A DNA stretch of 64,000 nucleotides. Origin: Liquidambar formosana (Eukaryota > Streptophyta > Magnoliopsida > Saxifragales > Altingiaceae). A program made the position numbers and the translations under genes. Within the stretch, counting starts at the first letter, position 1. Every line of letters begins with the position of its first letter. Below the pieces are notes generated by a model, which worked only from the letters and a program-made list of their open reading frames with translations, made no database searches and was not told the origin of the DNA. Below, piece by piece: positions 24,062 through 34,321 of the stretch. Where the stretch lies: positions 18,558,589-18,622,588 of the forward strand of contig CM077822.1 in assembly GCA_039720395.1 (NCBI GenBank). Reading direction: 5' to 3'.

Positions 24062-24423
24062 TTTTGTGGGATTTTTTTGTGACAATTAGCATTCATTTGT
24101 GACGATTGTTGGTATAAATAATACAAAATATATTGTCACTAAAGGTGTGTTTTTGGTGACAAAATATTTGTTGTCACGAATAAGTTGTACTTTTTATGAC
24201 AAATTTGAAATTCGTCGCCAAAAACTTTGTATGACGGATTTTTATAGGATTTTTTTTGTGACGATTAGCATTAATTTGTGACGATTTTTGGTATAAATAA
24301 TGATAAAAAATATTGTCACTAATGGTGTGTTTTTGGTGACAAAATATTTGTTGTCATGAATAAGTTTACTTTTTGTGACAAATTTGAAATTCGTCACTAA
24401 AAACCTTCTATGACTGCTTTTTT
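24062..24423 (+). repeat. Subterminal direct repeats of the CACTA element
   Basis: Two copies of about 180 bp (24068-24246 and 24247-24423) share the same order of TTTGTGACRATTAGC, GGTATAAATAAT and GGTGACAAAATATTTG blocks. Motif-dense subterminal repeats bind the transposase in En/Spm-type elements. Confidence 0.7.
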
Positions 24424-24531
24424 GTGACGATGGTGTGGCGATTTTTTTTTTGTCACTGATATTTTTCACGACAAATGTAGTAGTATTTGTGACTATTTGT
24501 TTCGTCATAAAAGAGCCCATTTCTTGTAGTG

Positions 24532-25941
24532 ATTTTATTCTTCTTCTATATTTCTTTCTTCTTGTACTCCATACTCTACATAATTATGACTTAGTATTGA
24601 ATTAAGAATCATATAGACTCTATATTTTAGAGTGTATATGATTCGTATGATATGAAAGCATGCTAGTAGAGTAGGGATTGTAAATTGTTTGCTAGTAGGA
24701 TAGTCTCTTTCTAGAATAGGGGTATGCTTACTCAGAAATTAGTTGATGTGTTTAGGTCATTTTCTCTTCATGGTTCAATTATATGCATGATTTTAAGCAT
24801 CTTTTGTATAGGCTGGGACACTTTTTGTGAAAGCTTCATCTTCATATATAGGTATATGGATGATTATTCTTTTAGAGGATAATTATCGTCCTTAAAGGGT
24901 GAGGTTGTACATAGGTGCTTTCTAGAATGTGTTTAAGTACACCATGAGTTTCTTTGCATTCTTAAATATATATTTTACATAAGACATGTGAAGAAATCAT
25001 TCATGTGGAGTGATTTCTACGTGAAATTATCTCAGGATAGTTTTTTTTAAGAAAGCTCGCCGTAAGGATGATATATTATTTCATCTTCTTACATAAAATA
25101 CTTATCTAATGTATCATATTAGATTTTCTTTTAATATTTTGGATTGTTATATGATATTTTCATCATGATAATTCCTATTTGGCATATTTTTTTATAGTTT
25201 TATTCATGTTAGGGTGTCTAGGGCATATAGGAGCATATCAAGGTTTTCTTTTTCTTTTGATCTTTGTTCTTTGCATGAGTATTAGGTTATTATAAGCATG
25301 TTTAGCATTCTGTTCAGATTTGATTTAGTCTTTCTAGTGATGATTTGGATATGATATTGGATGGTTTGAGCATGATAATTGCCCTATAGCATACATAGGG
25401 TGATTAATAGGTGATTTCTCAATGTTTTGAGATAATTGGCATACTGTAAGTGGTTCATAGTGAGTTTGTTATGAATTGTTCTCTTCTCCCCTCTTTGGTT
25501 GTTCTTTTTGCTTTGAACTATGATTCTTAAGTTTCCTCCTTTTCTAAAACTTCTTATTGAATAAGAGTTCTATCTCTTTTTAAATTCTATCTTTTCTCAA
25601 ACTCTTTTTTTGGAAATTCTTATTCTTTTTAAATTCTTTTTTTCTTTTAAAAGGAAACTTAGGGTTTATAGTTCATTGTAAAGGGAGTAAACCCTTCTCA
25701 ATCGAACAATATGGACTTTAATCCTTATCTTTGCATGTGGGGTACGTAGGCGCTCATTTGATGTTCAAGTCCGCCCTAGGATACAAAGTATCCTAGGTTT
25801 TCTTTTCTTTCTTTTCTTTTATTCTTTCTCTCTCTCTCTACTGCTTTCCATATCTCTTTATTTGGTCATGAATGTTTATGAATGCTTTATGGATGTTTAT
25901 GGATGAATGAATGGTTATGGATAATTCTTTACATATGCATG
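24532..25941 (+). mobile_element. Diverged LTR related to element A, left part
   Basis: The stretch contains degenerate versions of element A LTR leader sequences: AAGAAAGCTCGCCGTAAGG near 25050, and GGACTT...GGTACGTAGGCGC...AAGTCC followed by a CCTAGGATAC/GTATCCTAGG hairpin at about 25712-25800. It is on the plus strand, much older than A, and continues after the inserted solo LTR at 27921-28259. Its TG start cannot be placed. Confidence 0.6.
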
Positions 25942-25946
25942 GAGAC

Positions 25947-27915
25947 GGTCACACCCCATTTTTGCACCACCTTACTAGGGCTCATCATTTCATGCATGTT
26001 TTTGTTTTGTTTTTGAGTCTAGTCACTTGCATTAGTTTTCTAGAGTCACAAGGACAATGGATATGAATTTTGGTTCAAATTGGAGTTGATCTTGAGGGAT
26101 AATAAGAGCTTTTGTGACTTGAGGGGCATAATTGTCTTTTAAGTCCCAAACTTTTCATTTGACCTTGGAATGATCTCCAAATTGTCAATTGGAGTTTATA
26201 TGGATGCATATGAGGTATTTCTAGGTTCAATTTTGTACCGGTTATCATCTTAAGTCCCGTGGCCCTGATGATGAGTTTAGTGTGGTTATTTACGGATTAT
26301 CCTTGAAGAATTAGTGCGAATCACAGCATGAGATTTTTGGTTAAAATGAAAAGAAAATTATTTTATTAAATTAGCCATTTTTATCATGACACTAACACGT
26401 GTACGTATGTGATGAGTGTGTGTACGCACATACGATACATGTGCATGCGTGTTAGCGGTCAGTCTCCCAATTTTTATAAAAGACAATTTCCTTTTCCTAT
26501 TCAGATTAGAAGTCTTTTATCATTATAAAATACCTTTTGATTATTCTCCAAGGAAACCTAGTCCAGGAAGGAAAGGGAAACTCCAGATTTCAGCTATAAA
26601 TACTCTCTTAATGTCTTTAAACAAGGGGAGAAGAGAAGAGGGTTTGGAGGGAGTGAAATTCGTTATAATTCAGCAGCAGATTTTCTGAAAACCAGCAGTC
26701 GTATTTTAATCATAACTTTTTCATCCGAAGTCAGAATTTGATGAAATTGGTCTTGTTAGAAAGATAATTCAATTCTCTACAACTTTGTATTTCACAAGCT
26801 TTGTCCAAATCCAACGTTTTCATACCCAAAAACGCGATTGAAGTTGCTGCTGCTGCAAAGTGACGAGAATCACTTTTTCTTTTCTCTTGTTCTCTTTTTG
26901 TTTTCTATTTCTTTTCAAAGTTGAGTGAGTTTTGATCTCTTTGCTGTGATACCACTTTGACAAAGAGGAGGATTCGTGTTGGTTTGATTCACTCTAAAGA
27001 CCTGAGGAGCCACGAACAATTACAAACACAAGGGGAGCCACTTCCTAAGGTGTGGTATTTGTCCTATGGCAAATAGGGCTGCTTATGTCTGAAATGGCTA
27101 AATGCTTGGAGCTAATTGCGCTCAGGTAAGTGGGTGTGAAGGTGCCCCAATTCACCTTTCTTCTTAACTCATTCTCTTCTCCCTATCTAGGGTTAATTTT
27201 TAATACAAGTCCTATGGTTTAATTAGAGGTTTCCTTAACCAACAAAATTCTGGTTTTTATTAGAGTTTCCATTTTGTGGATTTCTTTCCTAAAATCAAAC
27301 TTTCTATCAAATTCAACTCTTTTGATCAAATAAGGAAACCTAGGGTTTTTACCATAGGTTTGTATTAGGATTTAACCTTAGTTCTAATCGAACTACGTGG
27401 ACTTTGATCCATGTATTTCGTTGCATGGTACGTAGGCGCTCTTCGTGAGGCTCAAGTCCGTTCTAGGATCCAAGCATCCTAGGTTTATTTATGTTTTCTT
27501 TTCTTCTTTTTATTTTCTGTTTTTATTTGCTTATTATGCATGGATGGATGAATGAAATATATGATATGCATGCAATTCTTGTGATGATATACTTGCTGAT
27601 TTTTGTATGGAAAGACTTTAATTTAGCCCAAATGAACTGAGAGACCGAAAGGGTGACATGGGTGCCTATAGGCTTTGCCTAGAACCTTCCCATGTCATAA
27701 CTTAGCCTCCGAATCCCCGATTTCTTTGGTTTTCAAAAGATTGGTTTTTGCCTTTCCTTTTTTTATGGAGTCATTCAAATTGTTTTCCTAAAACAACCTG
27801 ATTTTTAGGGTTTTCCTTGTTTCCTTTAAAAAATAAGGTGGCGACTCCTTTCCTTTTTCTTTTTCAAACCCACTTTCTTTTCAATCCCTCGTGGGCCCAA
27901 TTTCCGGGGTTCACA
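25947..27915 (+). mobile_element. Solo LTR of the B/C family, with GAGAC target duplication
   Basis: It matches the LTRs of elements B and C from GTCACACCCC to GGGTTCACA. GAGAC lies on both sides (25942-25946 and 27916-27920), and neither PBS nor PPT is present. The first base is G instead of T. It is 1969 bp, against about 2780 bp in C and B. One missing block is a 674-bp GT-AG segment, joined at 27049/27050 (CCTAAG|GTGTGG). The other is part of U3. TATA (TATAAATA) is at 26595 and a quasi-palindrome CTAACACG...CGTGTTAG at 26392-26455. Confidence 0.9.
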
Positions 27916-27920
27916 GAGAC

Positions 27921-28259
27921 TAATTAGGAAATGATTGAAAGAGCTCATATAAATTAAGAGACCTGTTTTGGGGTGATGTGGGTGCCTATAGGATATTTCC
28001 TAGAACCTTCGCATATCATAATTTAGTCTCTGAATCTTCTCATATTTTGTTAAGACTTGCCTTTCCTTGATCGGATTCAACTTGTTTGGTTTTCAAAGGT
28101 TTCCTTTAAAACTATTTTTTATGGTTTTCCTCTTTTCCTTAAAAAATGAAGTGGCGACACCTTATTTGTTTGTTTTTGTGAACCTTTAAAAAACATATTT
28201 TTATTTATTTAAATCTTTACATCTTTTTAAAAAGAGCCGATCAAAACCCGTAATTCACA
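27921..28259 (+). mobile_element. Diverged LTR related to element A, right part
   Basis: It resumes the old LTR after the solo LTR. A TGGGTGCCTATAGG...CTAGAACCTTC block and an AAATGAAGTGGCGACACC block match the U5 ends of the other LTRs. It ends AATTCACA at 28259. No PBS follows, so the old copy is itself a solo LTR or truncated. Confidence 0.6.
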
Positions 28260-29389
28260 GGTAGCAGCCATGGCGACGGGAAGAACCTATGACTCTCTCT
28301 CCCAACCTAAACCTCCATCCCACTCTCCCTATGCACCCACGACAGCAACTAAACCCAAACCCCCATGGCTTATCTTCAATAGTAACCAAATCAAGATGAG
28401 AGCCACGAACACAAGCCCCATCGACGATTAAATTTGTTCCTTCCTTCACCACATCATCTAATTTTGACCTCACTGCGTAAGATCTGACGTCATTGCGACT
28501 TAGAGTTGCACTGTCGACCATGGTGTTGCAGAGAGATATCATGACAACAGTGGAGAGATGATTCGCAAAGGGAGAGAGTGGGTCAATCAGGGGTCGACGA
28601 TGTTAGCTTGACAGTGATGACTGGATGCAACTTTCAACGATGCTAAGGCAGCGGTGAAGCGTGAAGCCAGATTTGGTGGCTCATTGACGGTGAAGCCAGA
28701 TCTGTCTTCAAATCTTCTTCTTCTTCATTTCTTCTTAACCGGAAGCAAAATAAAAAAAAAAATGAAGTCTGGCTAGAGTGTGGTTGCATATGAGGAGAGG
28801 GGCAGCGACTATTGCTGCTGCTTCTTCTTCTTCATCAGTTAAGGGCATTTTAGGCAACATAAGTCCATTAACAGTGTCATGAGACTAATTTCTGTCAAAT
28901 TTCATCAACAGCGAGTGATGGTGGGGCACATTAACAAAAATTAAAACATAAGGGAGACACATTGGTAAAATTAAAACATAAAGGGGTTATGTGCTGAACC
29001 CCCCATACTTCGGGAGAATTTTCTGCAATTTACTCTTTGGAAAAATAGAGTTTAATAAGTGATAAGTCAATAAAATGATGGTTTTTTTAACATGTGCTCT
29101 ATGGGCATATGTTAAATTGCAATTAACGTCCCAATCATTGCATTAGAAATGATGAAAATGCATTGTAAGTGATGAAAGTTGCTTGAAAAAATGTGAAAAT
29201 GTTTGGAGAAATGTGAAAACACATTTTTATATGCAAGGATTGGGTTATTAATTGCAGCTTAATATGTACCCTTATGGCACACGTTAAGAAAACCTTTTTT
29301 TTTTAAACGGCATGTTTTGCCAAACATGTCTTATCTTTGTGGGACAAAGGAAATAACTAGCCTAAGACCCTTACTTTCCCCAAAACAAG
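28260..29389. other. No gene recognised
   Basis: Mixed sequence with a 95-codon minus-strand frame (28542-28255) that has no recognisable family and overlaps the LTR end, so it is not called. Two near-identical ATTAAAACATAAgg segments lie at about 28940-28985. The rest is AT-rich intergenic sequence. Confidence 0.4.
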
Positions 29390-29654
29390 TACTCCCTCCG
29401 TTCCTAAATAAGTGGCCTACTTTTTTTTTTGGATGTCTCAAAATTATTGTCACATTTCAAAAGTCATTGATTCTTTTTATTTCATTTCCTAAAATACCCT
29501 TAAAAATGTATTTTCTCTTTTTCTAGTGTTTTGTACACTTGAGGGTAAAATTGAAATGTCAGAACATTTGTATTGATATGAAAGCATTTAATAGGATTTC
29601 TTTAAAAAGCGTGTTTTTTCAAAAATTGACGATCAATTTAGAACAGAGGGAGTA
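29390..29654. mobile_element. Stowaway-like MITE (Tc1/mariner)
   Basis: 265 bp with terminal inverted repeats TACTCCCTCCGTTCC and (imperfect) GAACAGAGGGAGTA, bounded by TA. CTCCCTCCG is the hallmark of Stowaway MITEs. It has no coding capacity. Confidence 0.85.
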
Positions 29655-30149
29655 CTGTTTTATTCTTGAGTTTAAAAGGCTTACTAGAACTCACTTGTAA
29701 GAATGATGAGATAAACTTAAACACTTAAACCTCATTTTTGAACTCTTTCCTTTAATCTTTTTCCTTTTTGGGTGGGGGCCTAGATCTGAATTTGTTACTT
29801 TAGCGAGCCATGTCGAGAGTAATACTCGACCCCATAAACTCATTATTCATTAATATTGATTTTTGCTGTCCAAGCATACTTGTTGTGTACTACAACAGAG
29901 AGGCCTGTGGACAATAAATTCTTTGTCATCAATATTCAGAATCAGCACGTTTGGAAACAAGTTCATCTGACCCTTGGAGTGTGCATCGTTTTCCCACGGC
30001 TTCAAAAGACGTGAAACTGAAAACATGTACATCAAGCCTAAAACCTAATCAGGAAGATCAAGGCGGCAATCAACAGAATTTTCATATAATAAAAAAGGAG
30101 CAGCATGATCAATAAATAGAGATAATTGTGATCGTCCTATTATTATGCG
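29655..30149. other. No gene recognised
   Basis: AT-rich intergenic sequence; short frames only. Nothing assignable. Confidence 0.4.
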
Positions 30150-30270
30150 CTCTATATGGTTAGATGATAATGTAACGGTTCTTAAGATAGAAGTTATTGC
30201 TCTATCTTTTGTTAGTTAAGAAAAAAGATATTAGAAATCTTAATATAAAATTGTTAATAGTAGTCTTTGC

Positions 30271-30567
30271 AATTTAGAGAGATGTCCTTGGAATATTTAT
30301 AGTATTTTAAATGATTATCGTGAAATAATTTTAGAAAATAGTATGAATGTTAAAATTAGTCATATATTTAAGGAAAGAAATAAGACAGCTGATCTTGTAG
30401 CTAGTTTAGGTCATCGGATTACAAGTAGTCAAGTTTGGGGAGAAAACTTTCCTACAAAAATTTTGGTCATTTTTTGGGAAGATTTAGTTGGTCGTTTTTG
30501 TATTAGGAGGTATTGATCTTCTTCATCTACCAATAATAAAAAATAAAAAATAAATAAATAAATAAAA
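30271..30567 (+). pseudogene. 3' end of a LINE-type element: RNase H-like remnant and A-rich tail
   Basis: An open frame at 30271-30516 ends in TGA. It contains the HIFKERNKTADLVASLGH signature, matching the C-terminal RNase H-like domain (HI-RE-N--AD-LA--G) of plant non-LTR retrotransposons and RNase H-like host proteins. An A-rich (AAATA)n tail at 30536-30567 follows the stop, as expected for a 5'-truncated LINE. Upstream sequence (from about 30160) is probably the same element but has stops. Confidence 0.65.
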
Positions 30568-30935
30568 ACCATCTTGCCAGAGGGAAAAAACAGGAAGGGT
30601 TGCCTTTTGTCATCACTCCTTTATTGCGTATTGAAATTAATGGTTATATTCCCATCAGCATGTGTTAATATAAGTTATATCAGCACCATGCATTGGGTGT
30701 TGTACCCTTTCCATTGGTTCAATGTACCTCATATCCCATTAATGCACAAGGTATAACTCCCAATGCAAGTGTTAATATAAGTTATATCAGCACGTGTTTA
30801 CCTAATCATCATCTTTGAAATTAAAATAAGAGACGTTGGTGAGCATTTAATAGTACCCCAGCTGATTCCAAAGCTCTGTTCCATGGAATTGGCATCCTTT
30901 TTATCTGGTGCCTCAATCTCCTAGTAGCCCACCTA

Positions 30936-31175
30936 AACCCAAGGAGTTAGTCCAGTTGATAAGAGGAGAGCACCTCTATTCTATCAACCTGGGTTTGATT
31001 TCTCTAGGGAGCTAGCACTCCAGGAATTAATTCCTAAATGCACCGGCACTAGGCCGATGTGAGAGAGTGCGTCCTAAGATCGCCCAGGGAGAAATTTAGT
31101 CGAAGTGCGCGTAAGTTAATCCGGACACCTTGACCGTCAAACCCAAAAAAAAATTAAATAAAAATAAAAATAAAA
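30936..31175 (+). mobile_element. tRNA-derived SINE
   Basis: 240 bp with a box A-like TTAGTCCAGTTGA (30947-30959) and a box B-like GGGTTTGATTTC (30991), at tRNA-like spacing. It ends in an A-rich (TAAAAA)n tail. It is flanked by 20-bp target duplications at 30916-30935 and 31176-31195 that differ at two positions. Confidence 0.85.
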
Positions 31176-31195
31176 ATCTCCTAATAGCCCGCCTA

Positions 31196-31984
31196 TGGCC
31201 CCACTCCTTACATAAGTTGGTCTGGGGTTAGGCATGAATGTGCAGACCGCAAAGCTACATCATTGTCGGTGCCAAAGAATTGAACGAAGGCACTGGTGTA
31301 TTGATACAAAAAAATAAGGGCGATGAAAAGAATATTTGCTCACATTGACAAGGACCTGCAACAAAATTATTGGTCATGTCTTCACACCACTGAGGCACTG
31401 ACATTAAGGAACAGTGAATTCCATGAATAAAGCTAGCAAGAGTAACAAATGGAATAACTAAAAAGATTTTAAGGAACAAAAAATTTGTATCGGCAAACTT
31501 ACCTCTTTGGCTCCAGAATTTCAGATGGACAAGCCGTTTGATATACATGGCCTGCAAGGAACCATAGACCTACGATTGACACATTGATCTTAGTAAGCTG
31601 TATCAGCTAAGTCAGTTGCTACCCTCATCCGAGGAGAACGAGAAATTTTTTGGTAAACAGAAAAATATGACAATCGTGTAACATTTGATATAGCAGGAAA
31701 GAATTTAACCATTTTCTTGAGTGCATTTTGTGTGCTCTATGTTCCCATACTTCTCAGCATGCTTCTGTAACTATCTAGTGCTTATCCCATGATGACATTG
31801 AGTGTTCATAAGGTTGCAAGTAGGACTAATACAACAGAACTCTTAAATTGTACTTCCTATATTTTATTGTGTACTGATTTTTTTCACGAAGAGGTGTCAA
31901 GTAGCTAATGTTGGCAGTGTAACGATTAATTGTATGCTTTCACTAGGTGTCATATAACTTCTCCATATCCTCAACTTTGAATCA
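31196..31984. other. No gene recognised
   Basis: The only frame of note is 100 codons on the minus strand (31557-31255). It has no recognisable motif and I do not call it. The stretch may be 3' flanking sequence of the PPR pseudogene. Confidence 0.35.
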
Positions 31985-33409
31985 CCATGGGTGGAAATGA
32001 CCAAGGACAACAACCACATTTTTAATCACCAACCGAGTGGTTCATAGTTCGTCACCATTCAGATAGGGGATCCGGGAGGTGTGGTAAGAAGCCCAAAAGC
32101 AGGAGCTACCTAATTCTTGCTATGATAAGCTAATGCATTCTCTTTCTATTGTTCACAAAAATCTTGTAAAACAGAGGCTGCTAATGGTACATATTCAGCA
32201 TATTTTCATCTCAGCCAACAGTTGACAGATTTTGTCAGATTGTGGGTGTGAGCTGTCACCTGCAACAAATTCATAAACCACATTATTAACTTCAGTCGAA
32301 CTACCCCCCGGGACCTTCTGAATTTTTATGTTTTTCATCATCCTCCTGATATTTGCAACCTTGTCCCAAATCTTGGATTAAGAATATATGTTTGACAAGA
32401 GCACATAGTTCCCATCTACATGAGGCATCAGTTTAAAAAGATTTATTATAGCTTCTTCTGCTAATTCTACATTCTTGTAGATTCTACAAGCTCCAAGAAG
32501 GACCCTCCAGACTACGGTATTGGCTGCAAAAGGCATACTTCTGATGGGTTCTCTAACCTCTCAAAGTCGCCCTGCTCGGCTGAAAATATCAACCATGCAT
32601 CCATAATGTTAAATCTTAGGAGTAATGCCATAAACATCACTCATGGATATGAAATATGCCCACCCCGGCCCCTATCAACCAAACCAATGTGACTGCATGC
32701 ACTTAACACACCTATAAAGGTAATATCATTGGGTTTAATTTCTTCATTTATCATCTTGGCCAACTGATCAAGTGCAAGCTCACCAAATCCATGGTTTGCT
32801 AGTCCTATAATTATAGCACTTCAAGCAAACGCATCCCTCTCATCAATCCAATTGAAGACTTTCAATGAATTATCTCTGTCTCCACATTTTGCATACATGT
32901 CCACAAGAGAAGTCCCAAGCTTGAGATCTATTGCAATTCCATGTCTCTCGGTGTACTCATGAACCATTTTTCCCATCCCTAAGGCACCCCCATCTCCACA
33001 GGAAGTCAAGACGCTAACCATGGTGACCTTATCAGGCATCACATTTGCTAATTGCATCTCGTGAAATAGCATCAGGGCCTCATTAGATTTCCTGCTTTTG
33101 GCATAGGATGCAATCATTGAACTGCAAGAGACTATATCTCTTTCACAAGTTTTATCAAACAGCTTCTTCGCTGCCCCCACATCACCAAGTGAAGCATACC
33201 TATGAATCATAGTATAGAAACCAAGTCTCTCTCAGGCATCCGATCAAAGAAATCACCCACGCAAATTTATCTCCCCAACTCGAACATACTCTGCCAACAT
33301 AACATTATAGCAACCTAAATCCGGATCATTCATATCATCCAAAAATTTCCGTGCAATCTCTAAATTGCCAGATTTTGAGTACATTTCAATAAGAGCTGTT
33401 TGAAGAAAT
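31985..33409 (-). pseudogene. PLS-class pentatricopeptide repeat (PPR) pseudogene, truncated
   Basis: The best-preserved part, 33210-32821, encodes consecutive PPR motifs (RDIVSCSSMIASYAKS..., GTSLVDMYAKCGD). Upstream, LQTALIEMYSKSG continues to 33409, with a frameshift near 33240. Downstream the E/E+ domain is readable with stops: LLGACRIYKNVELAEEAI, DGNYVLLSNIYS, VPGGSS and HPQSDKICQLLAEM. A trace of the start of a DYW domain lies near 32080 (FGLLTTPPGSPI). Such proteins act in organellar RNA editing. The 5' part is cut off by element D at 33410 and is expected on the far side of the nested insertions, outside the window. Confidence 0.88.
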
Positions 33410-34286
33410 TGTTTCCGTTAGAATTTGAATTTTGGTAGCAAACCATGGGATTGGTCTACGTGGATGACAACTGGGAATTGATGACTGAGATTCATGGCTT
33501 ATGGGAGAACGACAAGTGGCAAAGGAGATACACAGCTGGCTGTTTGCAACCGCTGATTTTTGCAACTACTGCTGCTGGACGTGGGGAGGAAAAACAGAGC
33601 ATGTGCCAGAGAAAAACAGGGGTGCTGCCAAACATGGAAGAAAGGTGGGCTGTAACTGCAATCAAGGGGTAATCATGGAGCATAAAGAAGCTGCAATTGT
33701 GGGAATAGCAAGCCTAAAAACGTGAGCAATTGAGGCTTATTTTTCTGGAGTATAGGAGCATATTCTAGAGCAGTTATGAAGGAGAAAACTGCCATGGCAG
33801 TTTTCTAGAGGGAAATCTCCATTTGGTGAAAGAGAAGGCAGCCCACTATAAAATGCAGAAATGAAGACTTATTGGGGGTTCCACAACCAACAATCCTTCT
33901 CAGGATCTTCCAAACATAGGAGTAGATTTAATTAGACCAGCTTTCAAACTCTTTCTTGTAATCGGTTACTTTCAATCTTGCAAACAATTTCATGTTTACT
34001 TGTTCTTAGTTCGTGTGAAGTTCAAGCTTTGTGGATTGCTTTTCCAAATCATGTTTGGTAATGTATTCCTTCTCTTTTAATTTCAGTTTAATGCTCACAT
34101 GGTCTTTAGTTTCTTTGTTGTCATTCACGCCTAAACCTTGAGGAATTCACTCCTTTTCCTCGTATAATCGCTTGACATTTCAACCACAATTCGTAAGGGG
34201 TTGTGAACGCACAACTTCAGGCTGAACTTGGCCCTGGCACGCCCGCAAAATCCATCGATCTGAGATTACCACTTCTAGTGCGAACA
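33410..34286 (+). repeat. 5' LTR of element D
   Basis: The proposed limits are TGTTTCCG at 33410 and GCGAACA at 34286, giving TGTT...AACA inverted ends, 877 bp. TATAAAA is at 33847-33853 and fits a transcript start near 33880. The left limit coincides with the loss of PPR coding sequence. Without the other LTR the limits are provisional. Confidence 0.6.
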
Positions 34287-34291
34287 CCAGT

Positions 34292-34310
34292 TTGGCACGC
34301 CCGGTGGGAC
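34292..34310 (+). other. Primer binding site region of element D
   Basis: TTGGCACGCCCGGTGGGAC lies five bases after the LTR end. This sequence is the usual PBS-position motif of Retand/RIRE2-type elements. I do not assign the tRNA. Confidence 0.6.
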
Positions 34311-34321
34311 CGTAGGTGTCA

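Larger units (their letters stand above)
22379..24531 (+). mobile_element. Decayed CACTA (En/Spm) transposon, 3' part
   Basis: The right end at 24520-24531 is TTTCTTGTAGTG, the reverse complement of the CACTACAAGAAA ends of plant CACTA elements. Before it lies a subterminal region full of TTTGTGACGA / TCGTCACAAA motifs (23880-24530). Coding remnants at 22402-23490 resemble the plant Ptta/En/Spm transposase-associated family. No left end was found, so the element is truncated or its left part was lost. Confidence 0.75.

Noticed and set aside
26416..26688. 79-90-codon frames repeated in all B/C-type LTRs
   Set aside because: They span the U3 palindrome and the TATA box, so they cannot be coding in the LTR transcript.
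28255..28542. 95-codon minus-strand frame
   Set aside because: Overlaps an LTR end and shows no recognisable motif or conserved neighbour.
31255..31557. 100-codon minus-strand frame near the PPR pseudogene
   Set aside because: Hydrophobic stretch but no promoter, homologous motif or second copy; cannot be supported.
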